From Moritella sp. JT01 (GTDB lineage Bacteria > Pseudomonadota > Gammaproteobacteria > Enterobacterales > Moritellaceae): a stretch of DNA of 64,000 nucleotides. A program made the position numbers and the translations under genes. Numbering within the stretch: position 1 is the stretch's first letter; the number at the start of each line of letters is the position of its first letter. The stretch lies in contig NZ_LOCN01000006.1 in the NCBI RefSeq assembly GCF_001574435.1, forward strand, positions 199,822 through 263,821, given 5' to 3'. This document shows, in pieces, positions 42,492 to 53,198 of the stretch. The notes beneath the pieces were generated by a model. It saw only the letters and a list, made by a program, of their open reading frames with translations. It ran no database searches and was not told the origin of the DNA.

Positions 42492-43388
42492 TTAAGCCGC
42501 CTTTTTGTGCGCAACGTTGTTAACCGCTATCCCACTCACGAAATCTCTGACTAACAGAATGAATTCATGTGGCTGGTCTGCATGTACGTTATGCCCAGCT
42601 CTTGATACTAGGCGATAATCCAATTGACTTGCTTTGGTTAACAGCACAAATTTAGGGTCTAATTCACCACAAACCATGCGTACAGGAAGTTCAGTGTTTT
42701 GTAATTGTGGTAATAAATAACTTTGCTTAGATAATGAGGTCGCAGCCAACATTTTACTTATTTGCATACCGCCGTTGAACCCATTTTTATCTGCTTGAAT
42801 TTGACAACGCGTTTGAATCAAAGCGTTTTTTTGAGCCTGAGTGAGCGATGCAAATACCCCTTGCTGATACCAATCAATAAGCACAGTGGGTAATGTGTCT
42901 TCGCTAAAACGTGTTACCCAACCCAAGTCATGTAATCCACGCTCTAATTGTTCCGCGCTACTGTTCAAACCTGGATTTCCACTTTCTAACAACAGTCCAT
43001 CGAGGGTATACGGCCAATTAGGCGCTTGATCACTCGCGATCGTCATGGCAATCCGTGCCCCTAGCGAGTAACCGATCAAAATAATATTATCGAGTTGATA
43101 TTGGGCAAGCGTCGCTATGATGAGTTGTTGAACGTGTTGAAAGTCATTCGCAGTCACAGCTTGGCTACCCGCATGCCCCGGTAGGTCAATACAGATACAC
43201 TGATAATCCGCTGATAAGTCAGCAACAATCGGTTGCCAATCTGTCGTTGAACCCAGTAAACCATGCAAGAACACCAAACTTGGTTTTGCTTCAGAGCGTT
43301 GAACGAGGTGATTAACAGGTTCAAATGAGACTGAATATAAAGGTAGTTGTGTCTGTGTAGAGATGATCATCTTAGATAAACGTTGCAT
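42492..43388 (-). CDS. menH: SHCHC synthase (alpha/beta hydrolase)
   Basis: 298 residues. The alpha/beta-hydrolase features are LVFLHGLLGSTTDWQP, the nucleophile elbow IGYSLGAR (Ser) and the late SRAGHNVHADQP (His). It removes pyruvate from SEPHCHC in menaquinone synthesis. It begins 17 bases inside the menD end, with GAGGTG four bases before the ATG, so this start is preferred over the ATG at 43368-43370. Confidence 0.93.
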   Translation of the reverse strand: MQRLSKMIISTQTQLPLYSVSFEPVNHLVQRSEAKPSLVFLHGLLGSTTDWQPIVADLSADYQCICIDLPGHAGSQAVTANDFQHVQQLIIATLAQYQLDNIILIGYSLGARIAMTIASDQAPNWPYTLDGLLLESGNPGLNSSAEQLERGLHDLGWVTRFSEDTLPTVLIDWYQQGVFASLTQAQKNALIQTRCQIQADKNGFNGGMQISKMLAATSLSKQSYLLPQLQNTELPVRMVCGELDPKFVLLTKASQLDYRLVSRAGHNVHADQPHEFILLVRDFVSGIAVNNVAHKKAA

Positions 43389-45297
43389 TTTTCACCTCGC
43401 TAAACAACTGTTTAAGTTGTTTGGCAGCTTCCCCAGCTGGCGTTACTATTTCCACCAACAGCGTTCGTATCTCCTCAGCCACTTCACGCATTGGATTTAA
43501 TCCATGATCAATAGCAGACAGAGCATCCGCTAGCGTTTTAGGTTGAACGTAATCCAGCCCAAACATCGCAGCCGCATGTTCAAATTTAAGTCCGTGTGGC
43601 ATACGGTACAGCTGTTCTTTTTGTTGTTCATTCACAGGTAACATATCGAAAATTGCACCTCCGTCATTATTCAGTACCACGATCACACTCGGATATGTCG
43701 GATTCGAAAATAACGCCAGTGAATTTAAGTCATATAGCAAAGACGTATCACCCAATAAACAAAGCATGCCTTGCTCTTGCCCTGCTTGTACTCCAGCAGC
43801 GGTCGCCAGCAAGCCATCGATCCCCGAAGCTCCACGATTACTGAATACAGGCACGTTCGGTAATGTCACAAACATATCAAGTAAACGAACAATCAAGCTA
43901 TTACCAATAAACAAACTCGTCGGATTGGTTAAAGGAGGCATAGTCAAGCAAGCATCTAACGTGGTAGCAAAACTAATTTCCGTTAAATTATCAATGTAAC
44001 GCGTCTCGACCAACTGGCGTACTTTACAGCTAGAAAACGTTAATTCCTTAGCCCACTCATAACCGTTAGCATCATGATGACAAACACCAACATCTTCAAA
44101 TATGCAGCCATTTGTTTCTAACGAGTCGCTTATTGTTACCAATGACTCACTTAACTGGCGATTTAAGTGGCCTTCAACAAAACATGTTAACCAAGCAGAA
44201 ATAGGACTAATGAATTGTTTACAACTTTGATGATAAGGGTCGAGCTGCCCAGCCTGATCTGCAATTAACCAACAGTCTTGCCAGTCATGCTGTGCGATAA
44301 ACTGGCCTAAACGCTTTGAAACCAATCGCGCGCCAAATTGCACCAAGATCTCAGCTTCCGCTAACTTATCGTGACACGCTTGGTTTTGTAACCAGACATC
44401 ATAATGCGCCCATTCACTGCTGCCACCGGCCTGCGGATCAACCAATACTGGCCAACCCAAAACAGCCGCCCACTGTTTGATCGCTTGCACCTCTGCAATT
44501 GCTAGTGCGCCAATAACAACGAGCCCTTTTTTGCTTATAACTGGCATAGAGGCATATAAGTCGGCTGATGCCTTCAAGTCTAAAGAATGACAATGTACGG
44601 AATAGCTATCGGATAAATAAGTGTTTAGTCCATGGATAGCAATTGAATTGGCTCCTAATGAACTAATCGACAAATACGTTTTCTGTGAGGCTTGCCATCC
44701 TGCGATCCCAGTAAGGTAATCACTAAAATCAGCGTCGCCGCCATACAAGGGTTCAGGGTAAGGACAATTGATATGAACCGTACCACCCACTTGCTGCTGC
44801 ACCGCTAAGCTTTGGTCTATGGTACTCAACAACCATTGCGGTGTGATGGCCAGATTCGGGCTAGGTAATAATAATTCATGACAAACATGGCTTGAGAATA
44901 AACCTGATTGTTGAATGGCCTGATTCGCACCACAATTAATTTGTTCGATAGGTCGGTCTGCAGTTAATAGCACCAGTTTTTCTTTGGTTAAACCACTTTC
45001 GACCACTGCTGGTAATAGATTCGCCACCGCAGTGCCTGATGTAACAATCACAGCAACAGGCGCTTGTAATGATTTAGCTAACCCCAGTGCATAAAAACCC
45101 AGTCCGCGTTCATCAAAGTGGCAGTGCAAGGTCAGATTGTCATTCCCTTCAGCCGCTAAAACAAGGGGGGTTGAGCGAGATCCAGGTGCGACGCATACAT
45201 GACGAACGCCTAAACGACTCAATTCATCTAACATTAAGCTCGCCCATAAACGGTTTAATGGGGCCTGTATGTTTAAAAGAGATTGGTTTGTTATCAT
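43372..45297 (-). CDS. menD: SEPHCHC synthase (ThDP-dependent)
   Basis: 641 residues of the MenD family: CVAPGSRSTPLVLAA, HFDERGLGFYALGLAK and VIVTSGTAVANLLPAVVE at the N-terminus, and the thiamine-diphosphate block LLGDTSLLYDLNSLAL with VLNNDGGAIFDMLP at the C-terminus. It joins isochorismate and 2-oxoglutarate. The ATG overlaps the menF stop (ATGA), coupling the two. Confidence 0.96.
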   Translation of the reverse strand: MITNQSLLNIQAPLNRLWASLMLDELSRLGVRHVCVAPGSRSTPLVLAAEGNDNLTLHCHFDERGLGFYALGLAKSLQAPVAVIVTSGTAVANLLPAVVESGLTKEKLVLLTADRPIEQINCGANQAIQQSGLFSSHVCHELLLPSPNLAITPQWLLSTIDQSLAVQQQVGGTVHINCPYPEPLYGGDADFSDYLTGIAGWQASQKTYLSISSLGANSIAIHGLNTYLSDSYSVHCHSLDLKASADLYASMPVISKKGLVVIGALAIAEVQAIKQWAAVLGWPVLVDPQAGGSSEWAHYDVWLQNQACHDKLAEAEILVQFGARLVSKRLGQFIAQHDWQDCWLIADQAGQLDPYHQSCKQFISPISAWLTCFVEGHLNRQLSESLVTISDSLETNGCIFEDVGVCHHDANGYEWAKELTFSSCKVRQLVETRYIDNLTEISFATTLDACLTMPPLTNPTSLFIGNSLIVRLLDMFVTLPNVPVFSNRGASGIDGLLATAAGVQAGQEQGMLCLLGDTSLLYDLNSLALFSNPTYPSVIVVLNNDGGAIFDMLPVNEQQKEQLYRMPHGLKFEHAAAMFGLDYVQPKTLADALSAIDHGLNPMREVAEEIRTLLVEIVTPAGEAAKQLKQLFSEVKNATFI

Positions 45298-46679
45298 GCG
45301 CGTTGTAACTCAGGTACAAATGCATTTAAGCGAATATCATCGCAGTCTATATTACAGTTCACAGTCGAATCAGGTTCAAGTAAGGTTAACAAGGTCGCGG
45401 TTTTACGCTCTAGCTCTTGCCATTCACTTACCGGATTAGAGCCAGGTACAATACCCGCACCCGCAAAAAGCTGTACTTCATGCCCTAAAATTCGCGCGCT
45501 GCGGATCGCAACACAAAACTCACTTTGCTGCAGACCAACATAACCAAGCGCACCGCTATACCAACCCCGTGAAAATGGTTCATTGTTCGCAATAAAATTT
45601 AATGCTGGTTGGCGTGGTAATCCTGCTATCGCAGCGGTTGGTTGTAAGTTCGCTAATAACTCTGCATCATCAACGTCTGTAGCAAGTATCCCTGAAATGT
45701 GATGTTTTAAGTGCTGCACTTTACGCAGTTTCACTAATTCTGGTTGCACAGATACCTGTAATGAATCACAACGAGAGTCTAAACGCGCCATTAAATCATC
45801 CACTACTAAACGGTTTTCATAGCGATTTTTGCTGTCATGTAATAACCAATTGGCTAAACCTCGGTCTTCCGCCGCATCATCACTGCGTGCCGCTGTACCC
45901 GCAAGCGCCTCGGTATGTAATTGACGTTTTTTTCGCGAAAATAATAGCTCTGGCGTAGAACCTACAAAATAATCGTTAGCCTGAAGCGAAAATATAAAGT
46001 GGTAACACTGCTGATTAACCAGACGACTTTGCTGTAAAAACTGAGCTGCAGAAAGTGGACGATTTAGTGTTAATTTTGTTTTCCTCGCTAACACCACTTT
46101 CTCAAAATCTTGTTGTTCGATAGCACTCAACGCTTGGGTGACAAGATGAGACCACTGATCAAATTCAGGATAATGACTGCGCGCTTCTATCTTATAAGAT
46201 AATGGGAGAGGTGTCGGTGCCGGTGTAATTAAACAGGCGAGACTTTCAAGCAATACAGCTTTGTCATACGCTTGTTCTGTACGCTTTATTCCAACATTTT
46301 CATGGATTGGCGCTGAATGAGCAGGCAAATTCACCGATAATTGCCAGTTATTGTTTTTACGTGTTAATTCAATTTGTGGTAAGAAGTAATAATCTTGATG
46401 TGAGAATGCGCATCCGCCCCAGATCCGTTGCTGTTCGTTAAGCTTGTTTTTAGCCGTATCGAGATCATAAAAATGGCAACACTGACCTAAGGCGACGACT
46501 TCTTCATCGCCGTCTCGCGATTGCCAATAAAATTGAGGGAATAAAATCTGAGCATCAAACCACTCAATCAGCCCGCTGGCATGCAAGGGCTGTAATTCGA
46601 CCGAAAGACGAGTTTGCTCTGGCTGAGCATGAATAATCAGTTGCTGTAATGCTTTAATCGCAGTTGTTAATATTAACAA
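45294..46679 (-). CDS. menF: Isochorismate synthase
   Basis: 461 residues of the chorismate-binding family: FEKVVLARKTKLTLNRPL, FVGSTPELLFSRKKRQLHTEALAGT and LQPTAAIAGLPRQPALNFI are the conserved active-site blocks, with FSRGWYSGALGYV near the end. It is the first gene of the six-gene men operon, converting chorismate to isochorismate. Confidence 0.95.
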   Translation of the reverse strand: MLILTTAIKALQQLIIHAQPEQTRLSVELQPLHASGLIEWFDAQILFPQFYWQSRDGDEEVVALGQCCHFYDLDTAKNKLNEQQRIWGGCAFSHQDYYFLPQIELTRKNNNWQLSVNLPAHSAPIHENVGIKRTEQAYDKAVLLESLACLITPAPTPLPLSYKIEARSHYPEFDQWSHLVTQALSAIEQQDFEKVVLARKTKLTLNRPLSAAQFLQQSRLVNQQCYHFIFSLQANDYFVGSTPELLFSRKKRQLHTEALAGTAARSDDAAEDRGLANWLLHDSKNRYENRLVVDDLMARLDSRCDSLQVSVQPELVKLRKVQHLKHHISGILATDVDDAELLANLQPTAAIAGLPRQPALNFIANNEPFSRGWYSGALGYVGLQQSEFCVAIRSARILGHEVQLFAGAGIVPGSNPVSEWQELERKTATLLTLLEPDSTVNCNIDCDDIRLNAFVPELQRA

Positions 46680-46807
46680 AACGGCCCCTTAGTAAACTAC
46701 TACTTAGGGGCTGAATTTAACATGGTTTATATAGTACCGTTTACAAACCTATACTAAATGAGTAGTTATTCGAACTATTTATAGTCTAGATCAATAAAAT
46801 GTTCGTT

Positions 46808-47593
46808 TTAGAAGAAAATAAACTTCGAACCGACACCCAGTAACAACAAAGCAAAATACCGTTTTAGGATATGACTCGGTAATGAATGCGCGAGTTTTGC
46901 ACCTTGTTTAGCAAACACAGTGCTAGTAATAATGATGCCCAAAAAAGCGGGTAAATAAATATAACCCAAGCTGTACTCAGGTAAATCAGGATTATTCCAA
47001 CCCGTAATAATATAGGTACACACGCCAGCCACCGCAATCGGCAAGCCACAAGCAGAAGACGTCGCAACCGCATTACGCATTTCCACACTACACCAAGATA
47101 AGTAAGGTACGGTGAGTGAACCGCCGCCAATGCCAAATAAAGCAGAAATAGCACCAATGACCCCCCCTGCAACACTCAAGCCGGCGCCTTTTGGTAGCTC
47201 ATGTTCTGCTTTTGGTTTTAAATTAAAGCCCATTTGAACCGCAACAGTTAATGCATAAATACCGATAATCATTTGTAATGTATCACCCGGTAAATAGTCA
47301 GCAAAAATACTACCGGCAACCGCGCCAATAATAATACCGATAGTCAGGCGTTTAACCAAAGACCAATCAATTGCCCCTTTACTGTTGTGGGTTTTAATCG
47401 AACTAAGGGAGGTAAAGATAATCGTCGCGAGGGAAGTGCCAATCGCTAACTGGGTTAAGATTATTGGCGAGAGTTCTTGCAAAGAAAAAGAGAAAACCAG
47501 TGCTGGCACGATAATTAAACCGCCACCAACACCAAACAAGCCAGCGATCAAGCCTGCCGCAGCCCCTAAGATTAAATATAAAACCACAATCAT
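46808..47593 (-). CDS. TSUP-family permease (TauE/SafE)
   Basis: About 261 residues from ATG 47591-47593, behind AAGGAC. Two repeats of the TSUP signature are seen: GLFGVGGGLIIVPAL near the N-terminus and ALFGIGGGSLTVPYL in the second half, with about eight membrane segments. These permeases move sulfite, sulfoacetate or related anions across the inner membrane. The substrate cannot be told from the sequence. A longer frame reaches 47620. Confidence 0.9.
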   Translation of the reverse strand: MIVVLYLILGAAAGLIAGLFGVGGGLIIVPALVFSFSLQELSPIILTQLAIGTSLATIIFTSLSSIKTHNSKGAIDWSLVKRLTIGIIIGAVAGSIFADYLPGDTLQMIIGIYALTVAVQMGFNLKPKAEHELPKGAGLSVAGGVIGAISALFGIGGGSLTVPYLSWCSVEMRNAVATSSACGLPIAVAGVCTYIITGWNNPDLPEYSLGYIYLPAFLGIIITSTVFAKQGAKLAHSLPSHILKRYFALLLLGVGSKFIFF

Positions 47594-47695
47594 TTCAATA
47601 AGTCCTTTTACAACATACACCTATCTTTTAAGGTGAGGATTTTAAGGTAAACACTTTAAGTGTCTAATGAGAGTATCAAAATTGTGGTTAAAATA

Positions 47696-49126
47696 CTAAG
47701 AAAGTGACAACACACCTGTTACTAACAGATAAACCGCACCCGCTGCCCCTGCGAGTAACACGACTGAATAAGCATAATCTTGCTTGCTAAATCCCTGTTG
47801 TTTTTCGGCAAGTGCTTTCTTATAAACTAGTACACCCGGTAAATACAATAATGCACATAACAACATATACTCCGCACCAGCAGCATATACGAGCCAAGCA
47901 CCATAAAATGATGATATTAATGCAATCACAAGGTCTTTCTTACGACCTTCAGTCGCGCTATAACCTTCACCGCTTAACGCGACTTTCACGCCATAAGCGC
48001 CCACTAAAAAGTAGGGTAACAATACAGCCGAAGTCGCAATGTTTACCAAGGCTAAATACGAGCTTTCTTGTAATAAAGTTAAGATTAAAAAGAGTTGAAC
48101 CAAACAAGAGGAGAACCACAGTGACGTTGTTGCTGCGCCTTTACTGTTTTCTTTGGTAAATGCTTTCGGGAATAACCCTTCTTTAGCCGCAATGAAAGGC
48201 ACTTCAGCACTAACCACTGTCCAACTCAATAACGCACCGGATACCGAGATAATCAAACCAGCATTAATAAGCATTGCCCCCCAAGGACCAACGATCATTT
48301 CTAAAATATTTGCCATTGATGGGTTTTGTAGTTGCGCAACTTCAGGTTGAGTCATTACACCTAAGGTAAATAAGCTAACAGCGATATAGAGTATTAATGC
48401 CGAGATCAGCGCAATACCCGTTGCTTTCGCCACATCGCGTTTGTCTTTAGCACGGTTAGATAAAATAACCGCACCTTCGATACCAATGAACACCCATAAT
48501 GTCACCATCATAGTTGCTTTAACCTGATCTAATACCGAGCCGAGTTCAGGTGTTTGCTCACCCCAGAAATCAAGGGTGAATTTATCGAAACTAAACGCCA
48601 TCACAGCCAAACAAACGAAGGTTAAAATAGGGATTATTTTCGCAACCGTCGCAAATACATTAATCAACGCGGCACGTGTCACACCACGTAATACTAACGC
48701 ATGCATAAACCAAATTAATAACGAACCGCCCAATACTGCAATCGGCGTATTACCCTGCCCCATCATTGGGTTTTCAGGGGTATCAACAAAGTAGCCAATC
48801 GCACTGAAAAAGACCACTGCATATGATACGTTCGCTAATAAGTTACAGATCCAATAACCCCAAGCCGACATAAAACCGATGTAGTTACCAAAGCCCGCTT
48901 GCGCGTACGAGAAAATACCACCATTTAAATTAGGGAAGCGAACAACCAAATTACGTAATACCGTCACCAGCGCGAGCATCCCGCAACCCGTGATCAACCA
49001 GCCGAGCGTGATTGCACCAGGTGCCGCTGATACGGCAACGTTTTGTGGGAGACTAAATATTCCAGCGCCGACCATGGTACTGAATACCAATGCAACCAAC
49101 ATACCTAGTCCGAGTTTGTTTTCCAT
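47696..49126 (-). CDS. APC-family basic amino acid antiporter (arginine/ornithine type)
   Basis: About 476 residues from ATG 49124-49126 behind AAGGAA. It has around twelve membrane helices. The N-terminus LVALVFSTMVGAGIFSLPQNVA and the IEGAVILSNRA block near residue 225 are typical of the ArcD/YdgI group of basic-amino-acid/polyamine antiporters. It probably exchanges arginine or lysine for ornithine or a decarboxylation product. There are no arginine deiminase genes next to it, so the partner pathway is unknown. Confidence 0.87.
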   Translation of the reverse strand: MENKLGLGMLVALVFSTMVGAGIFSLPQNVAVSAAPGAITLGWLITGCGMLALVTVLRNLVVRFPNLNGGIFSYAQAGFGNYIGFMSAWGYWICNLLANVSYAVVFFSAIGYFVDTPENPMMGQGNTPIAVLGGSLLIWFMHALVLRGVTRAALINVFATVAKIIPILTFVCLAVMAFSFDKFTLDFWGEQTPELGSVLDQVKATMMVTLWVFIGIEGAVILSNRAKDKRDVAKATGIALISALILYIAVSLFTLGVMTQPEVAQLQNPSMANILEMIVGPWGAMLINAGLIISVSGALLSWTVVSAEVPFIAAKEGLFPKAFTKENSKGAATTSLWFSSCLVQLFLILTLLQESSYLALVNIATSAVLLPYFLVGAYGVKVALSGEGYSATEGRKKDLVIALISSFYGAWLVYAAGAEYMLLCALLYLPGVLVYKKALAEKQQGFSKQDYAYSVVLLAGAAGAVYLLVTGVLSLS

Positions 49127-49397
49127 CAATAATTCCTTAATCAAGCCAGATTGCGACATAAAACGCCGCCCCAACCCTCATTTAAGCTTGCTTATATAAA
49201 TAATTTAGCGGATTGTATTGCATTATTATGGATATGCAAGAATATTCACTAAATTTGCATAAATCCAACGGAAAACACAAAGTTGCTGATAATCTGAGCA
49301 GAACCACTCATCACCCGACTAAACTTATCTTTTTTTCTTACATCTTGTGCGTCATTCAGTTAAAATATGGGGTTCGATTTCTTGCAAAATAATGATA

Positions 49398-52300
49398 ATG
49401 ACTGATTCTTCACAACAATATCTTTGTCGCACAACTTACCTTATTGATAGCTTTTGGCCGGGTAAATTACTTGAGTTAAATAACACGGGTAATATTAAAG
49501 TTGCGGGGACCAATGGTGCCGGTAAAACGACACTACTTAAACTGCCTATGCTGTTTTGGGGTGCGCGACCTGGACGTATTGTTGAACGTAATGCCAACAA
49601 GAAATCATTTGCCGCGTATTATTTGCCGCGTAAAACCAGCTACATCATTTTTGACTATCAACGTCCGAACGGCACTGACACACCGCAGTTATGTCATGTA
49701 TTAATTAAAAGCGATGGCGATAAACTGCAATATCGCTTTATTGATCACCCGTTCGATATCAAGATGTACCTAGATGAAAGTGGCAATATCTTTGGCGATG
49801 ACGAAATTAAACGTAATTATCGAACCCAACATCGTTGCGAAATCAGCAGCCTGTTAAGTGTCGATGAATATGCAAAAGTCATTCAGAATCATCGAGATCT
49901 CGGCGGCAAGAAATCACTACGTACACTACAACAACGTTTTTCAATGAGCCAATCACCGATTAAGCACATTGAAAAAGTCGTTACCTCGGTATTTAATAAG
50001 ATCTCTAACTTCGACGTGATCAAACAAATGATCATCGAGATCTCGCAAGACGCGATCAGTTCAGAAATGCTCAGCCACAATGTGACTGACATGGTTAACA
50101 TTGATAAAACCGATATTGATAGCTGGCTAGCCGACCTGCATTCATCACAAGCCATTCTCAATCTAGAAGACAAGATCCTGTCGTCATTAACTGACATTGA
50201 TTCACTTGTTGAAATCAAAAAAGATCTACAGCACCTACATCACCTTGCTGATATCTACCAACAGAAGTGTAATCAAGATCAAGACACTGCAGGCACACGT
50301 TTAAAAGATGTATTGCTTGAGCTGACCGACTTAAAAGAAGCACACAGACAGCAAGTATTGACGATTGAAGATGCCTGTCACGATGAAGAAAAAGCCCATC
50401 GTGAAATTAAACACGATCTAGATAAATTAGAACAAGAAAAAATTGATTTTGAAGATGATGAAGCCGCGACCTATGAGCAGCGTGGTTCTGAGTTATCTGA
50501 TTTTACCTTACGCTTAATCAATCTGAACAACGAAAAAACCCAGTTAAGTGAAAAGTCTGCCGATCTTAGTCGCACGTTTACCGAACAACAGCAAAAACAA
50601 GAGCTTGATTTTAACAAGCGCGAGCAACAACTAACGAACGAAATCAGTTCTCAGCGTCAACAATTAACAACCGCGTTAAGTGAAAACAAACTACACTATG
50701 CAACGTTAGAAAGCGAATTAAGAACGCAAACACAAACGCTGATTGATCAGTTAACCGAAAAGAAAACACCGTTTGAGCATACTAAGATCTCGCTTAATCT
50801 GCAGCTAGAACAGCCGCAGATTAATCCAGAACTGACTGTTCAATCTCAACAGCTACAACAAAACTTAAGCCAATGCCGTCGTAATATTAACGAACGTCAG
50901 GAAGCGTATAACCGTATTAGCAATGAGTCACAAAGCTTACGCCAAAAACAGCATCAAGCGCTGCAAGCCAATGACCGTTTAAAAATTGAATTAAACCATT
51001 TAGCGCAGCAGCACCGTGATGTACAAGCATTACAGAGTCCAGAAAAAGGCTCTTTACATGCCTTCCTTGCTGAACATGTGCCAAACTGGCAAAGCAATAT
51101 CGGCCGTGTGATAAATCCTGAGCTATTAAAACACCTGCATCTTGAACCTGAATTATTAGCCGCATTTGCTGACGCAGCGAAACAATCCGATTCCGAAACC
51201 GCGCTAACCCAAGTTCAAGATTTTTATGGCATCAAAATCAACCTTAATGCCCTAGAACACGCCTCGTTCACAGACAGCGCACTAGCAGAAAAAGAACAAC
51301 ATATCTCAGCGCAAATAGGGGCTAAAAAAGCAGAACGTGAACAACTGCAAAAAGCACTCGAACAATTAAATAAAGAAGTTGAAGAGCTTGATAAACAATT
51401 AATGTCGAGCAAACAATTACTGTTTAAACAAAATCAATTACTGACTAGTTTAGTCAATGAAGAAGATGAGCTAAACGGTAAACTAGAACAATACAAAACC
51501 TTAGCGATTGCGCGAGTGCAAACTGAATTAGCGGATACAGAACTACTCTTAGTTCAAGCGCTACAAGCATTAAGCCAAGCGAAAGTTGATTATCAAAGTC
51601 GTCATAACGAACTAAACAACGAACGTTTAGGCGTACATTGCCAGCTAGAAACTGACTATAATCAGCGTATTGATAGCTACCAGTCATCACTCGACAATCT
51701 GCGCAATGAAGCACAAGTTGAAACGCAACGTATTGCCGATGCATTGCAAGCCGCATTAAGCGACGCCGGAATTAATGCCAGCATCTTTAACGCCCTTGAA
51801 GCGAAAATAAAACAAACGATGAGAGCCGTTGAGAATGCCAAAGTATTCCAACAAAAAGCGGATAAGTATAATAGCTGGTTAGAAACATCATGGTCGCAAG
51901 TGGAACCGGGCCGTGAACGTTTACGCCGCTTAGATGCTGCAATCCAACGTTTCCAACAGCAATTAAAAGATAAAAAGCAAGACTATCAGCAGTCGACCGA
52001 CAAGCTAGAGCAAGAGAAAACCCAGCTCGATAAGCTCGTTACTGACTTAGTATTACAATTAAAAGGCTTAGATAACAGCCTCGTAAAACTAGCAGACTAC
52101 CCAGCTGTTACACATGATGATTTACCAGAATACAGCGTCAACAACATCTCGAAGCTAACGAACAGTCAAATAAGTCTGTTAGGTAAACAACAAAGTAATG
52201 TATTAAGCTCGGTGAATAAAATCAGCAGTGAATTAAAACGTTACTCAAGAAGTACACTGCAAATTGGCTGGCTAGAAAACCGCATTGAAAGCGATCCAGA

Positions 52301-53195
52301 GATGGTGAACTATCGTCTTGAAGAAGCGATTAACAGCGGCGAACAGCTGAGCTATGTATTGAAAAATGCAAAACTATTGCAAACATCGACCACGCACGAA
52401 GTTGAATTACGTGCTAACGATATTTTATCTATCTATACCCATTTAAGTAACTTTGATCGCAACATTACCCGTACTGGCCGTAAACTGTCTAGCCACATGA
52501 ATGGTAAACAGTTCTTCACAGCCCTCGGTGATATTAAAATTGCCATCCGAACTAAGATGGACAAGTTAGGTTACTGGCAACAACTTGAGAATGTAAACGA
52601 GGCGTTTGAAGCATATCAAGCTAATACCGAACTCACGCATGATCGCAGTATTCCACAAGACTTAATTGATAGCTTGGATGAACTGTCAGCGGTATTGCCG
52701 AAAAACAATAACATGCAGCACAATGAGCTATTTGATATTGAATTTACCATTGTTGAAAACGGTCGAACGACCCGTGCAACAACGCCAAAAGAACTGGAAG
52801 ATGTCTCATCAACGGGTCTATCTTACTTAGCCTTAATCACTTTCTTTACCGGTTTAACAACCATGTTGCGCCCCGATGCAAGTACCGTGATCACTTGGCC
52901 AGTCGATGAATTAGGTGAACTGCATTCTGAAAACATTCAAGCAATGCTCGAAATGCTAAATCAACACGGTATTCAGATCATGACAGCATCACCGTCAACC
53001 GATAAGTCGGTATTGCAGTTATTCGATCACCTATATGAAATTGATAGCCGTAATAAACGTCTGATCCAGATGAATGTTGATGACGATCCCCTCATGGCTC
53101 TGTTAAATCGGGATGCCAAAAAAATCTTAGTATCAGAACCAGAATTAACGTCGTCAGTAAATACAGCGCCAGCAACTATGCAAGAAGAGGGTTAA
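49398..53195 (+). CDS. mksB: MksB-like SMC ATPase of a condensin complex
   Basis: About 1265 residues from ATG 49398 (the frame is open from 49347; no strong ribosome site). Head motifs: Walker A VAGTNGAGKTTLLK (37-46), signature SSTGLSYLALITF (about 1135) and Walker B VITWPVDELGEL (about 1165). Between them are long Gln/Glu/Leu-rich coiled coils (about 270-1000) with a hinge-like region near 600. This is the SMC subunit layout of Mks/Wadjet-type condensins. It shapes chromosomes or acts on plasmids. The two genes behind it should be its partners. Confidence 0.82.
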   Translation: MTDSSQQYLCRTTYLIDSFWPGKLLELNNTGNIKVAGTNGAGKTTLLKLPMLFWGARPGRIVERNANKKSFAAYYLPRKTSYIIFDYQRPNGTDTPQLCHVLIKSDGDKLQYRFIDHPFDIKMYLDESGNIFGDDEIKRNYRTQHRCEISSLLSVDEYAKVIQNHRDLGGKKSLRTLQQRFSMSQSPIKHIEKVVTSVFNKISNFDVIKQMIIEISQDAISSEMLSHNVTDMVNIDKTDIDSWLADLHSSQAILNLEDKILSSLTDIDSLVEIKKDLQHLHHLADIYQQKCNQDQDTAGTRLKDVLLELTDLKEAHRQQVLTIEDACHDEEKAHREIKHDLDKLEQEKIDFEDDEAATYEQRGSELSDFTLRLINLNNEKTQLSEKSADLSRTFTEQQQKQELDFNKREQQLTNEISSQRQQLTTALSENKLHYATLESELRTQTQTLIDQLTEKKTPFEHTKISLNLQLEQPQINPELTVQSQQLQQNLSQCRRNINERQEAYNRISNESQSLRQKQHQALQANDRLKIELNHLAQQHRDVQALQSPEKGSLHAFLAEHVPNWQSNIGRVINPELLKHLHLEPELLAAFADAAKQSDSETALTQVQDFYGIKINLNALEHASFTDSALAEKEQHISAQIGAKKAEREQLQKALEQLNKEVEELDKQLMSSKQLLFKQNQLLTSLVNEEDELNGKLEQYKTLAIARVQTELADTELLLVQALQALSQAKVDYQSRHNELNNERLGVHCQLETDYNQRIDSYQSSLDNLRNEAQVETQRIADALQAALSDAGINASIFNALEAKIKQTMRAVENAKVFQQKADKYNSWLETSWSQVEPGRERLRRLDAAIQRFQQQLKDKKQDYQQSTDKLEQEKTQLDKLVTDLVLQLKGLDNSLVKLADYPAVTHDDLPEYSVNNISKLTNSQISLLGKQQSNVLSSVNKISSELKRYSRSTLQIGWLENRIESDPEMVNYRLEEAINSGEQLSYVLKNAKLLQTSTTHEVELRANDILSIYTHLSNFDRNITRTGRKLSSHMNGKQFFTALGDIKIAIRTKMDKLGYWQQLENVNEAFEAYQANTELTHDRSIPQDLIDSLDELSAVLPKNNNMQHNELFDIEFTIVENGRTTRATTPKELEDVSSTGLSYLALITFFTGLTTMLRPDASTVITWPVDELGELHSENIQAMLEMLNQHGIQIMTASPSTDKSVLQLFDHLYEIDSRNKRLIQMNVDDDPLMALLNRDAKKILVSEPELTSSVNTAPATMQEEG

Positions 53196-53198
53196 CCC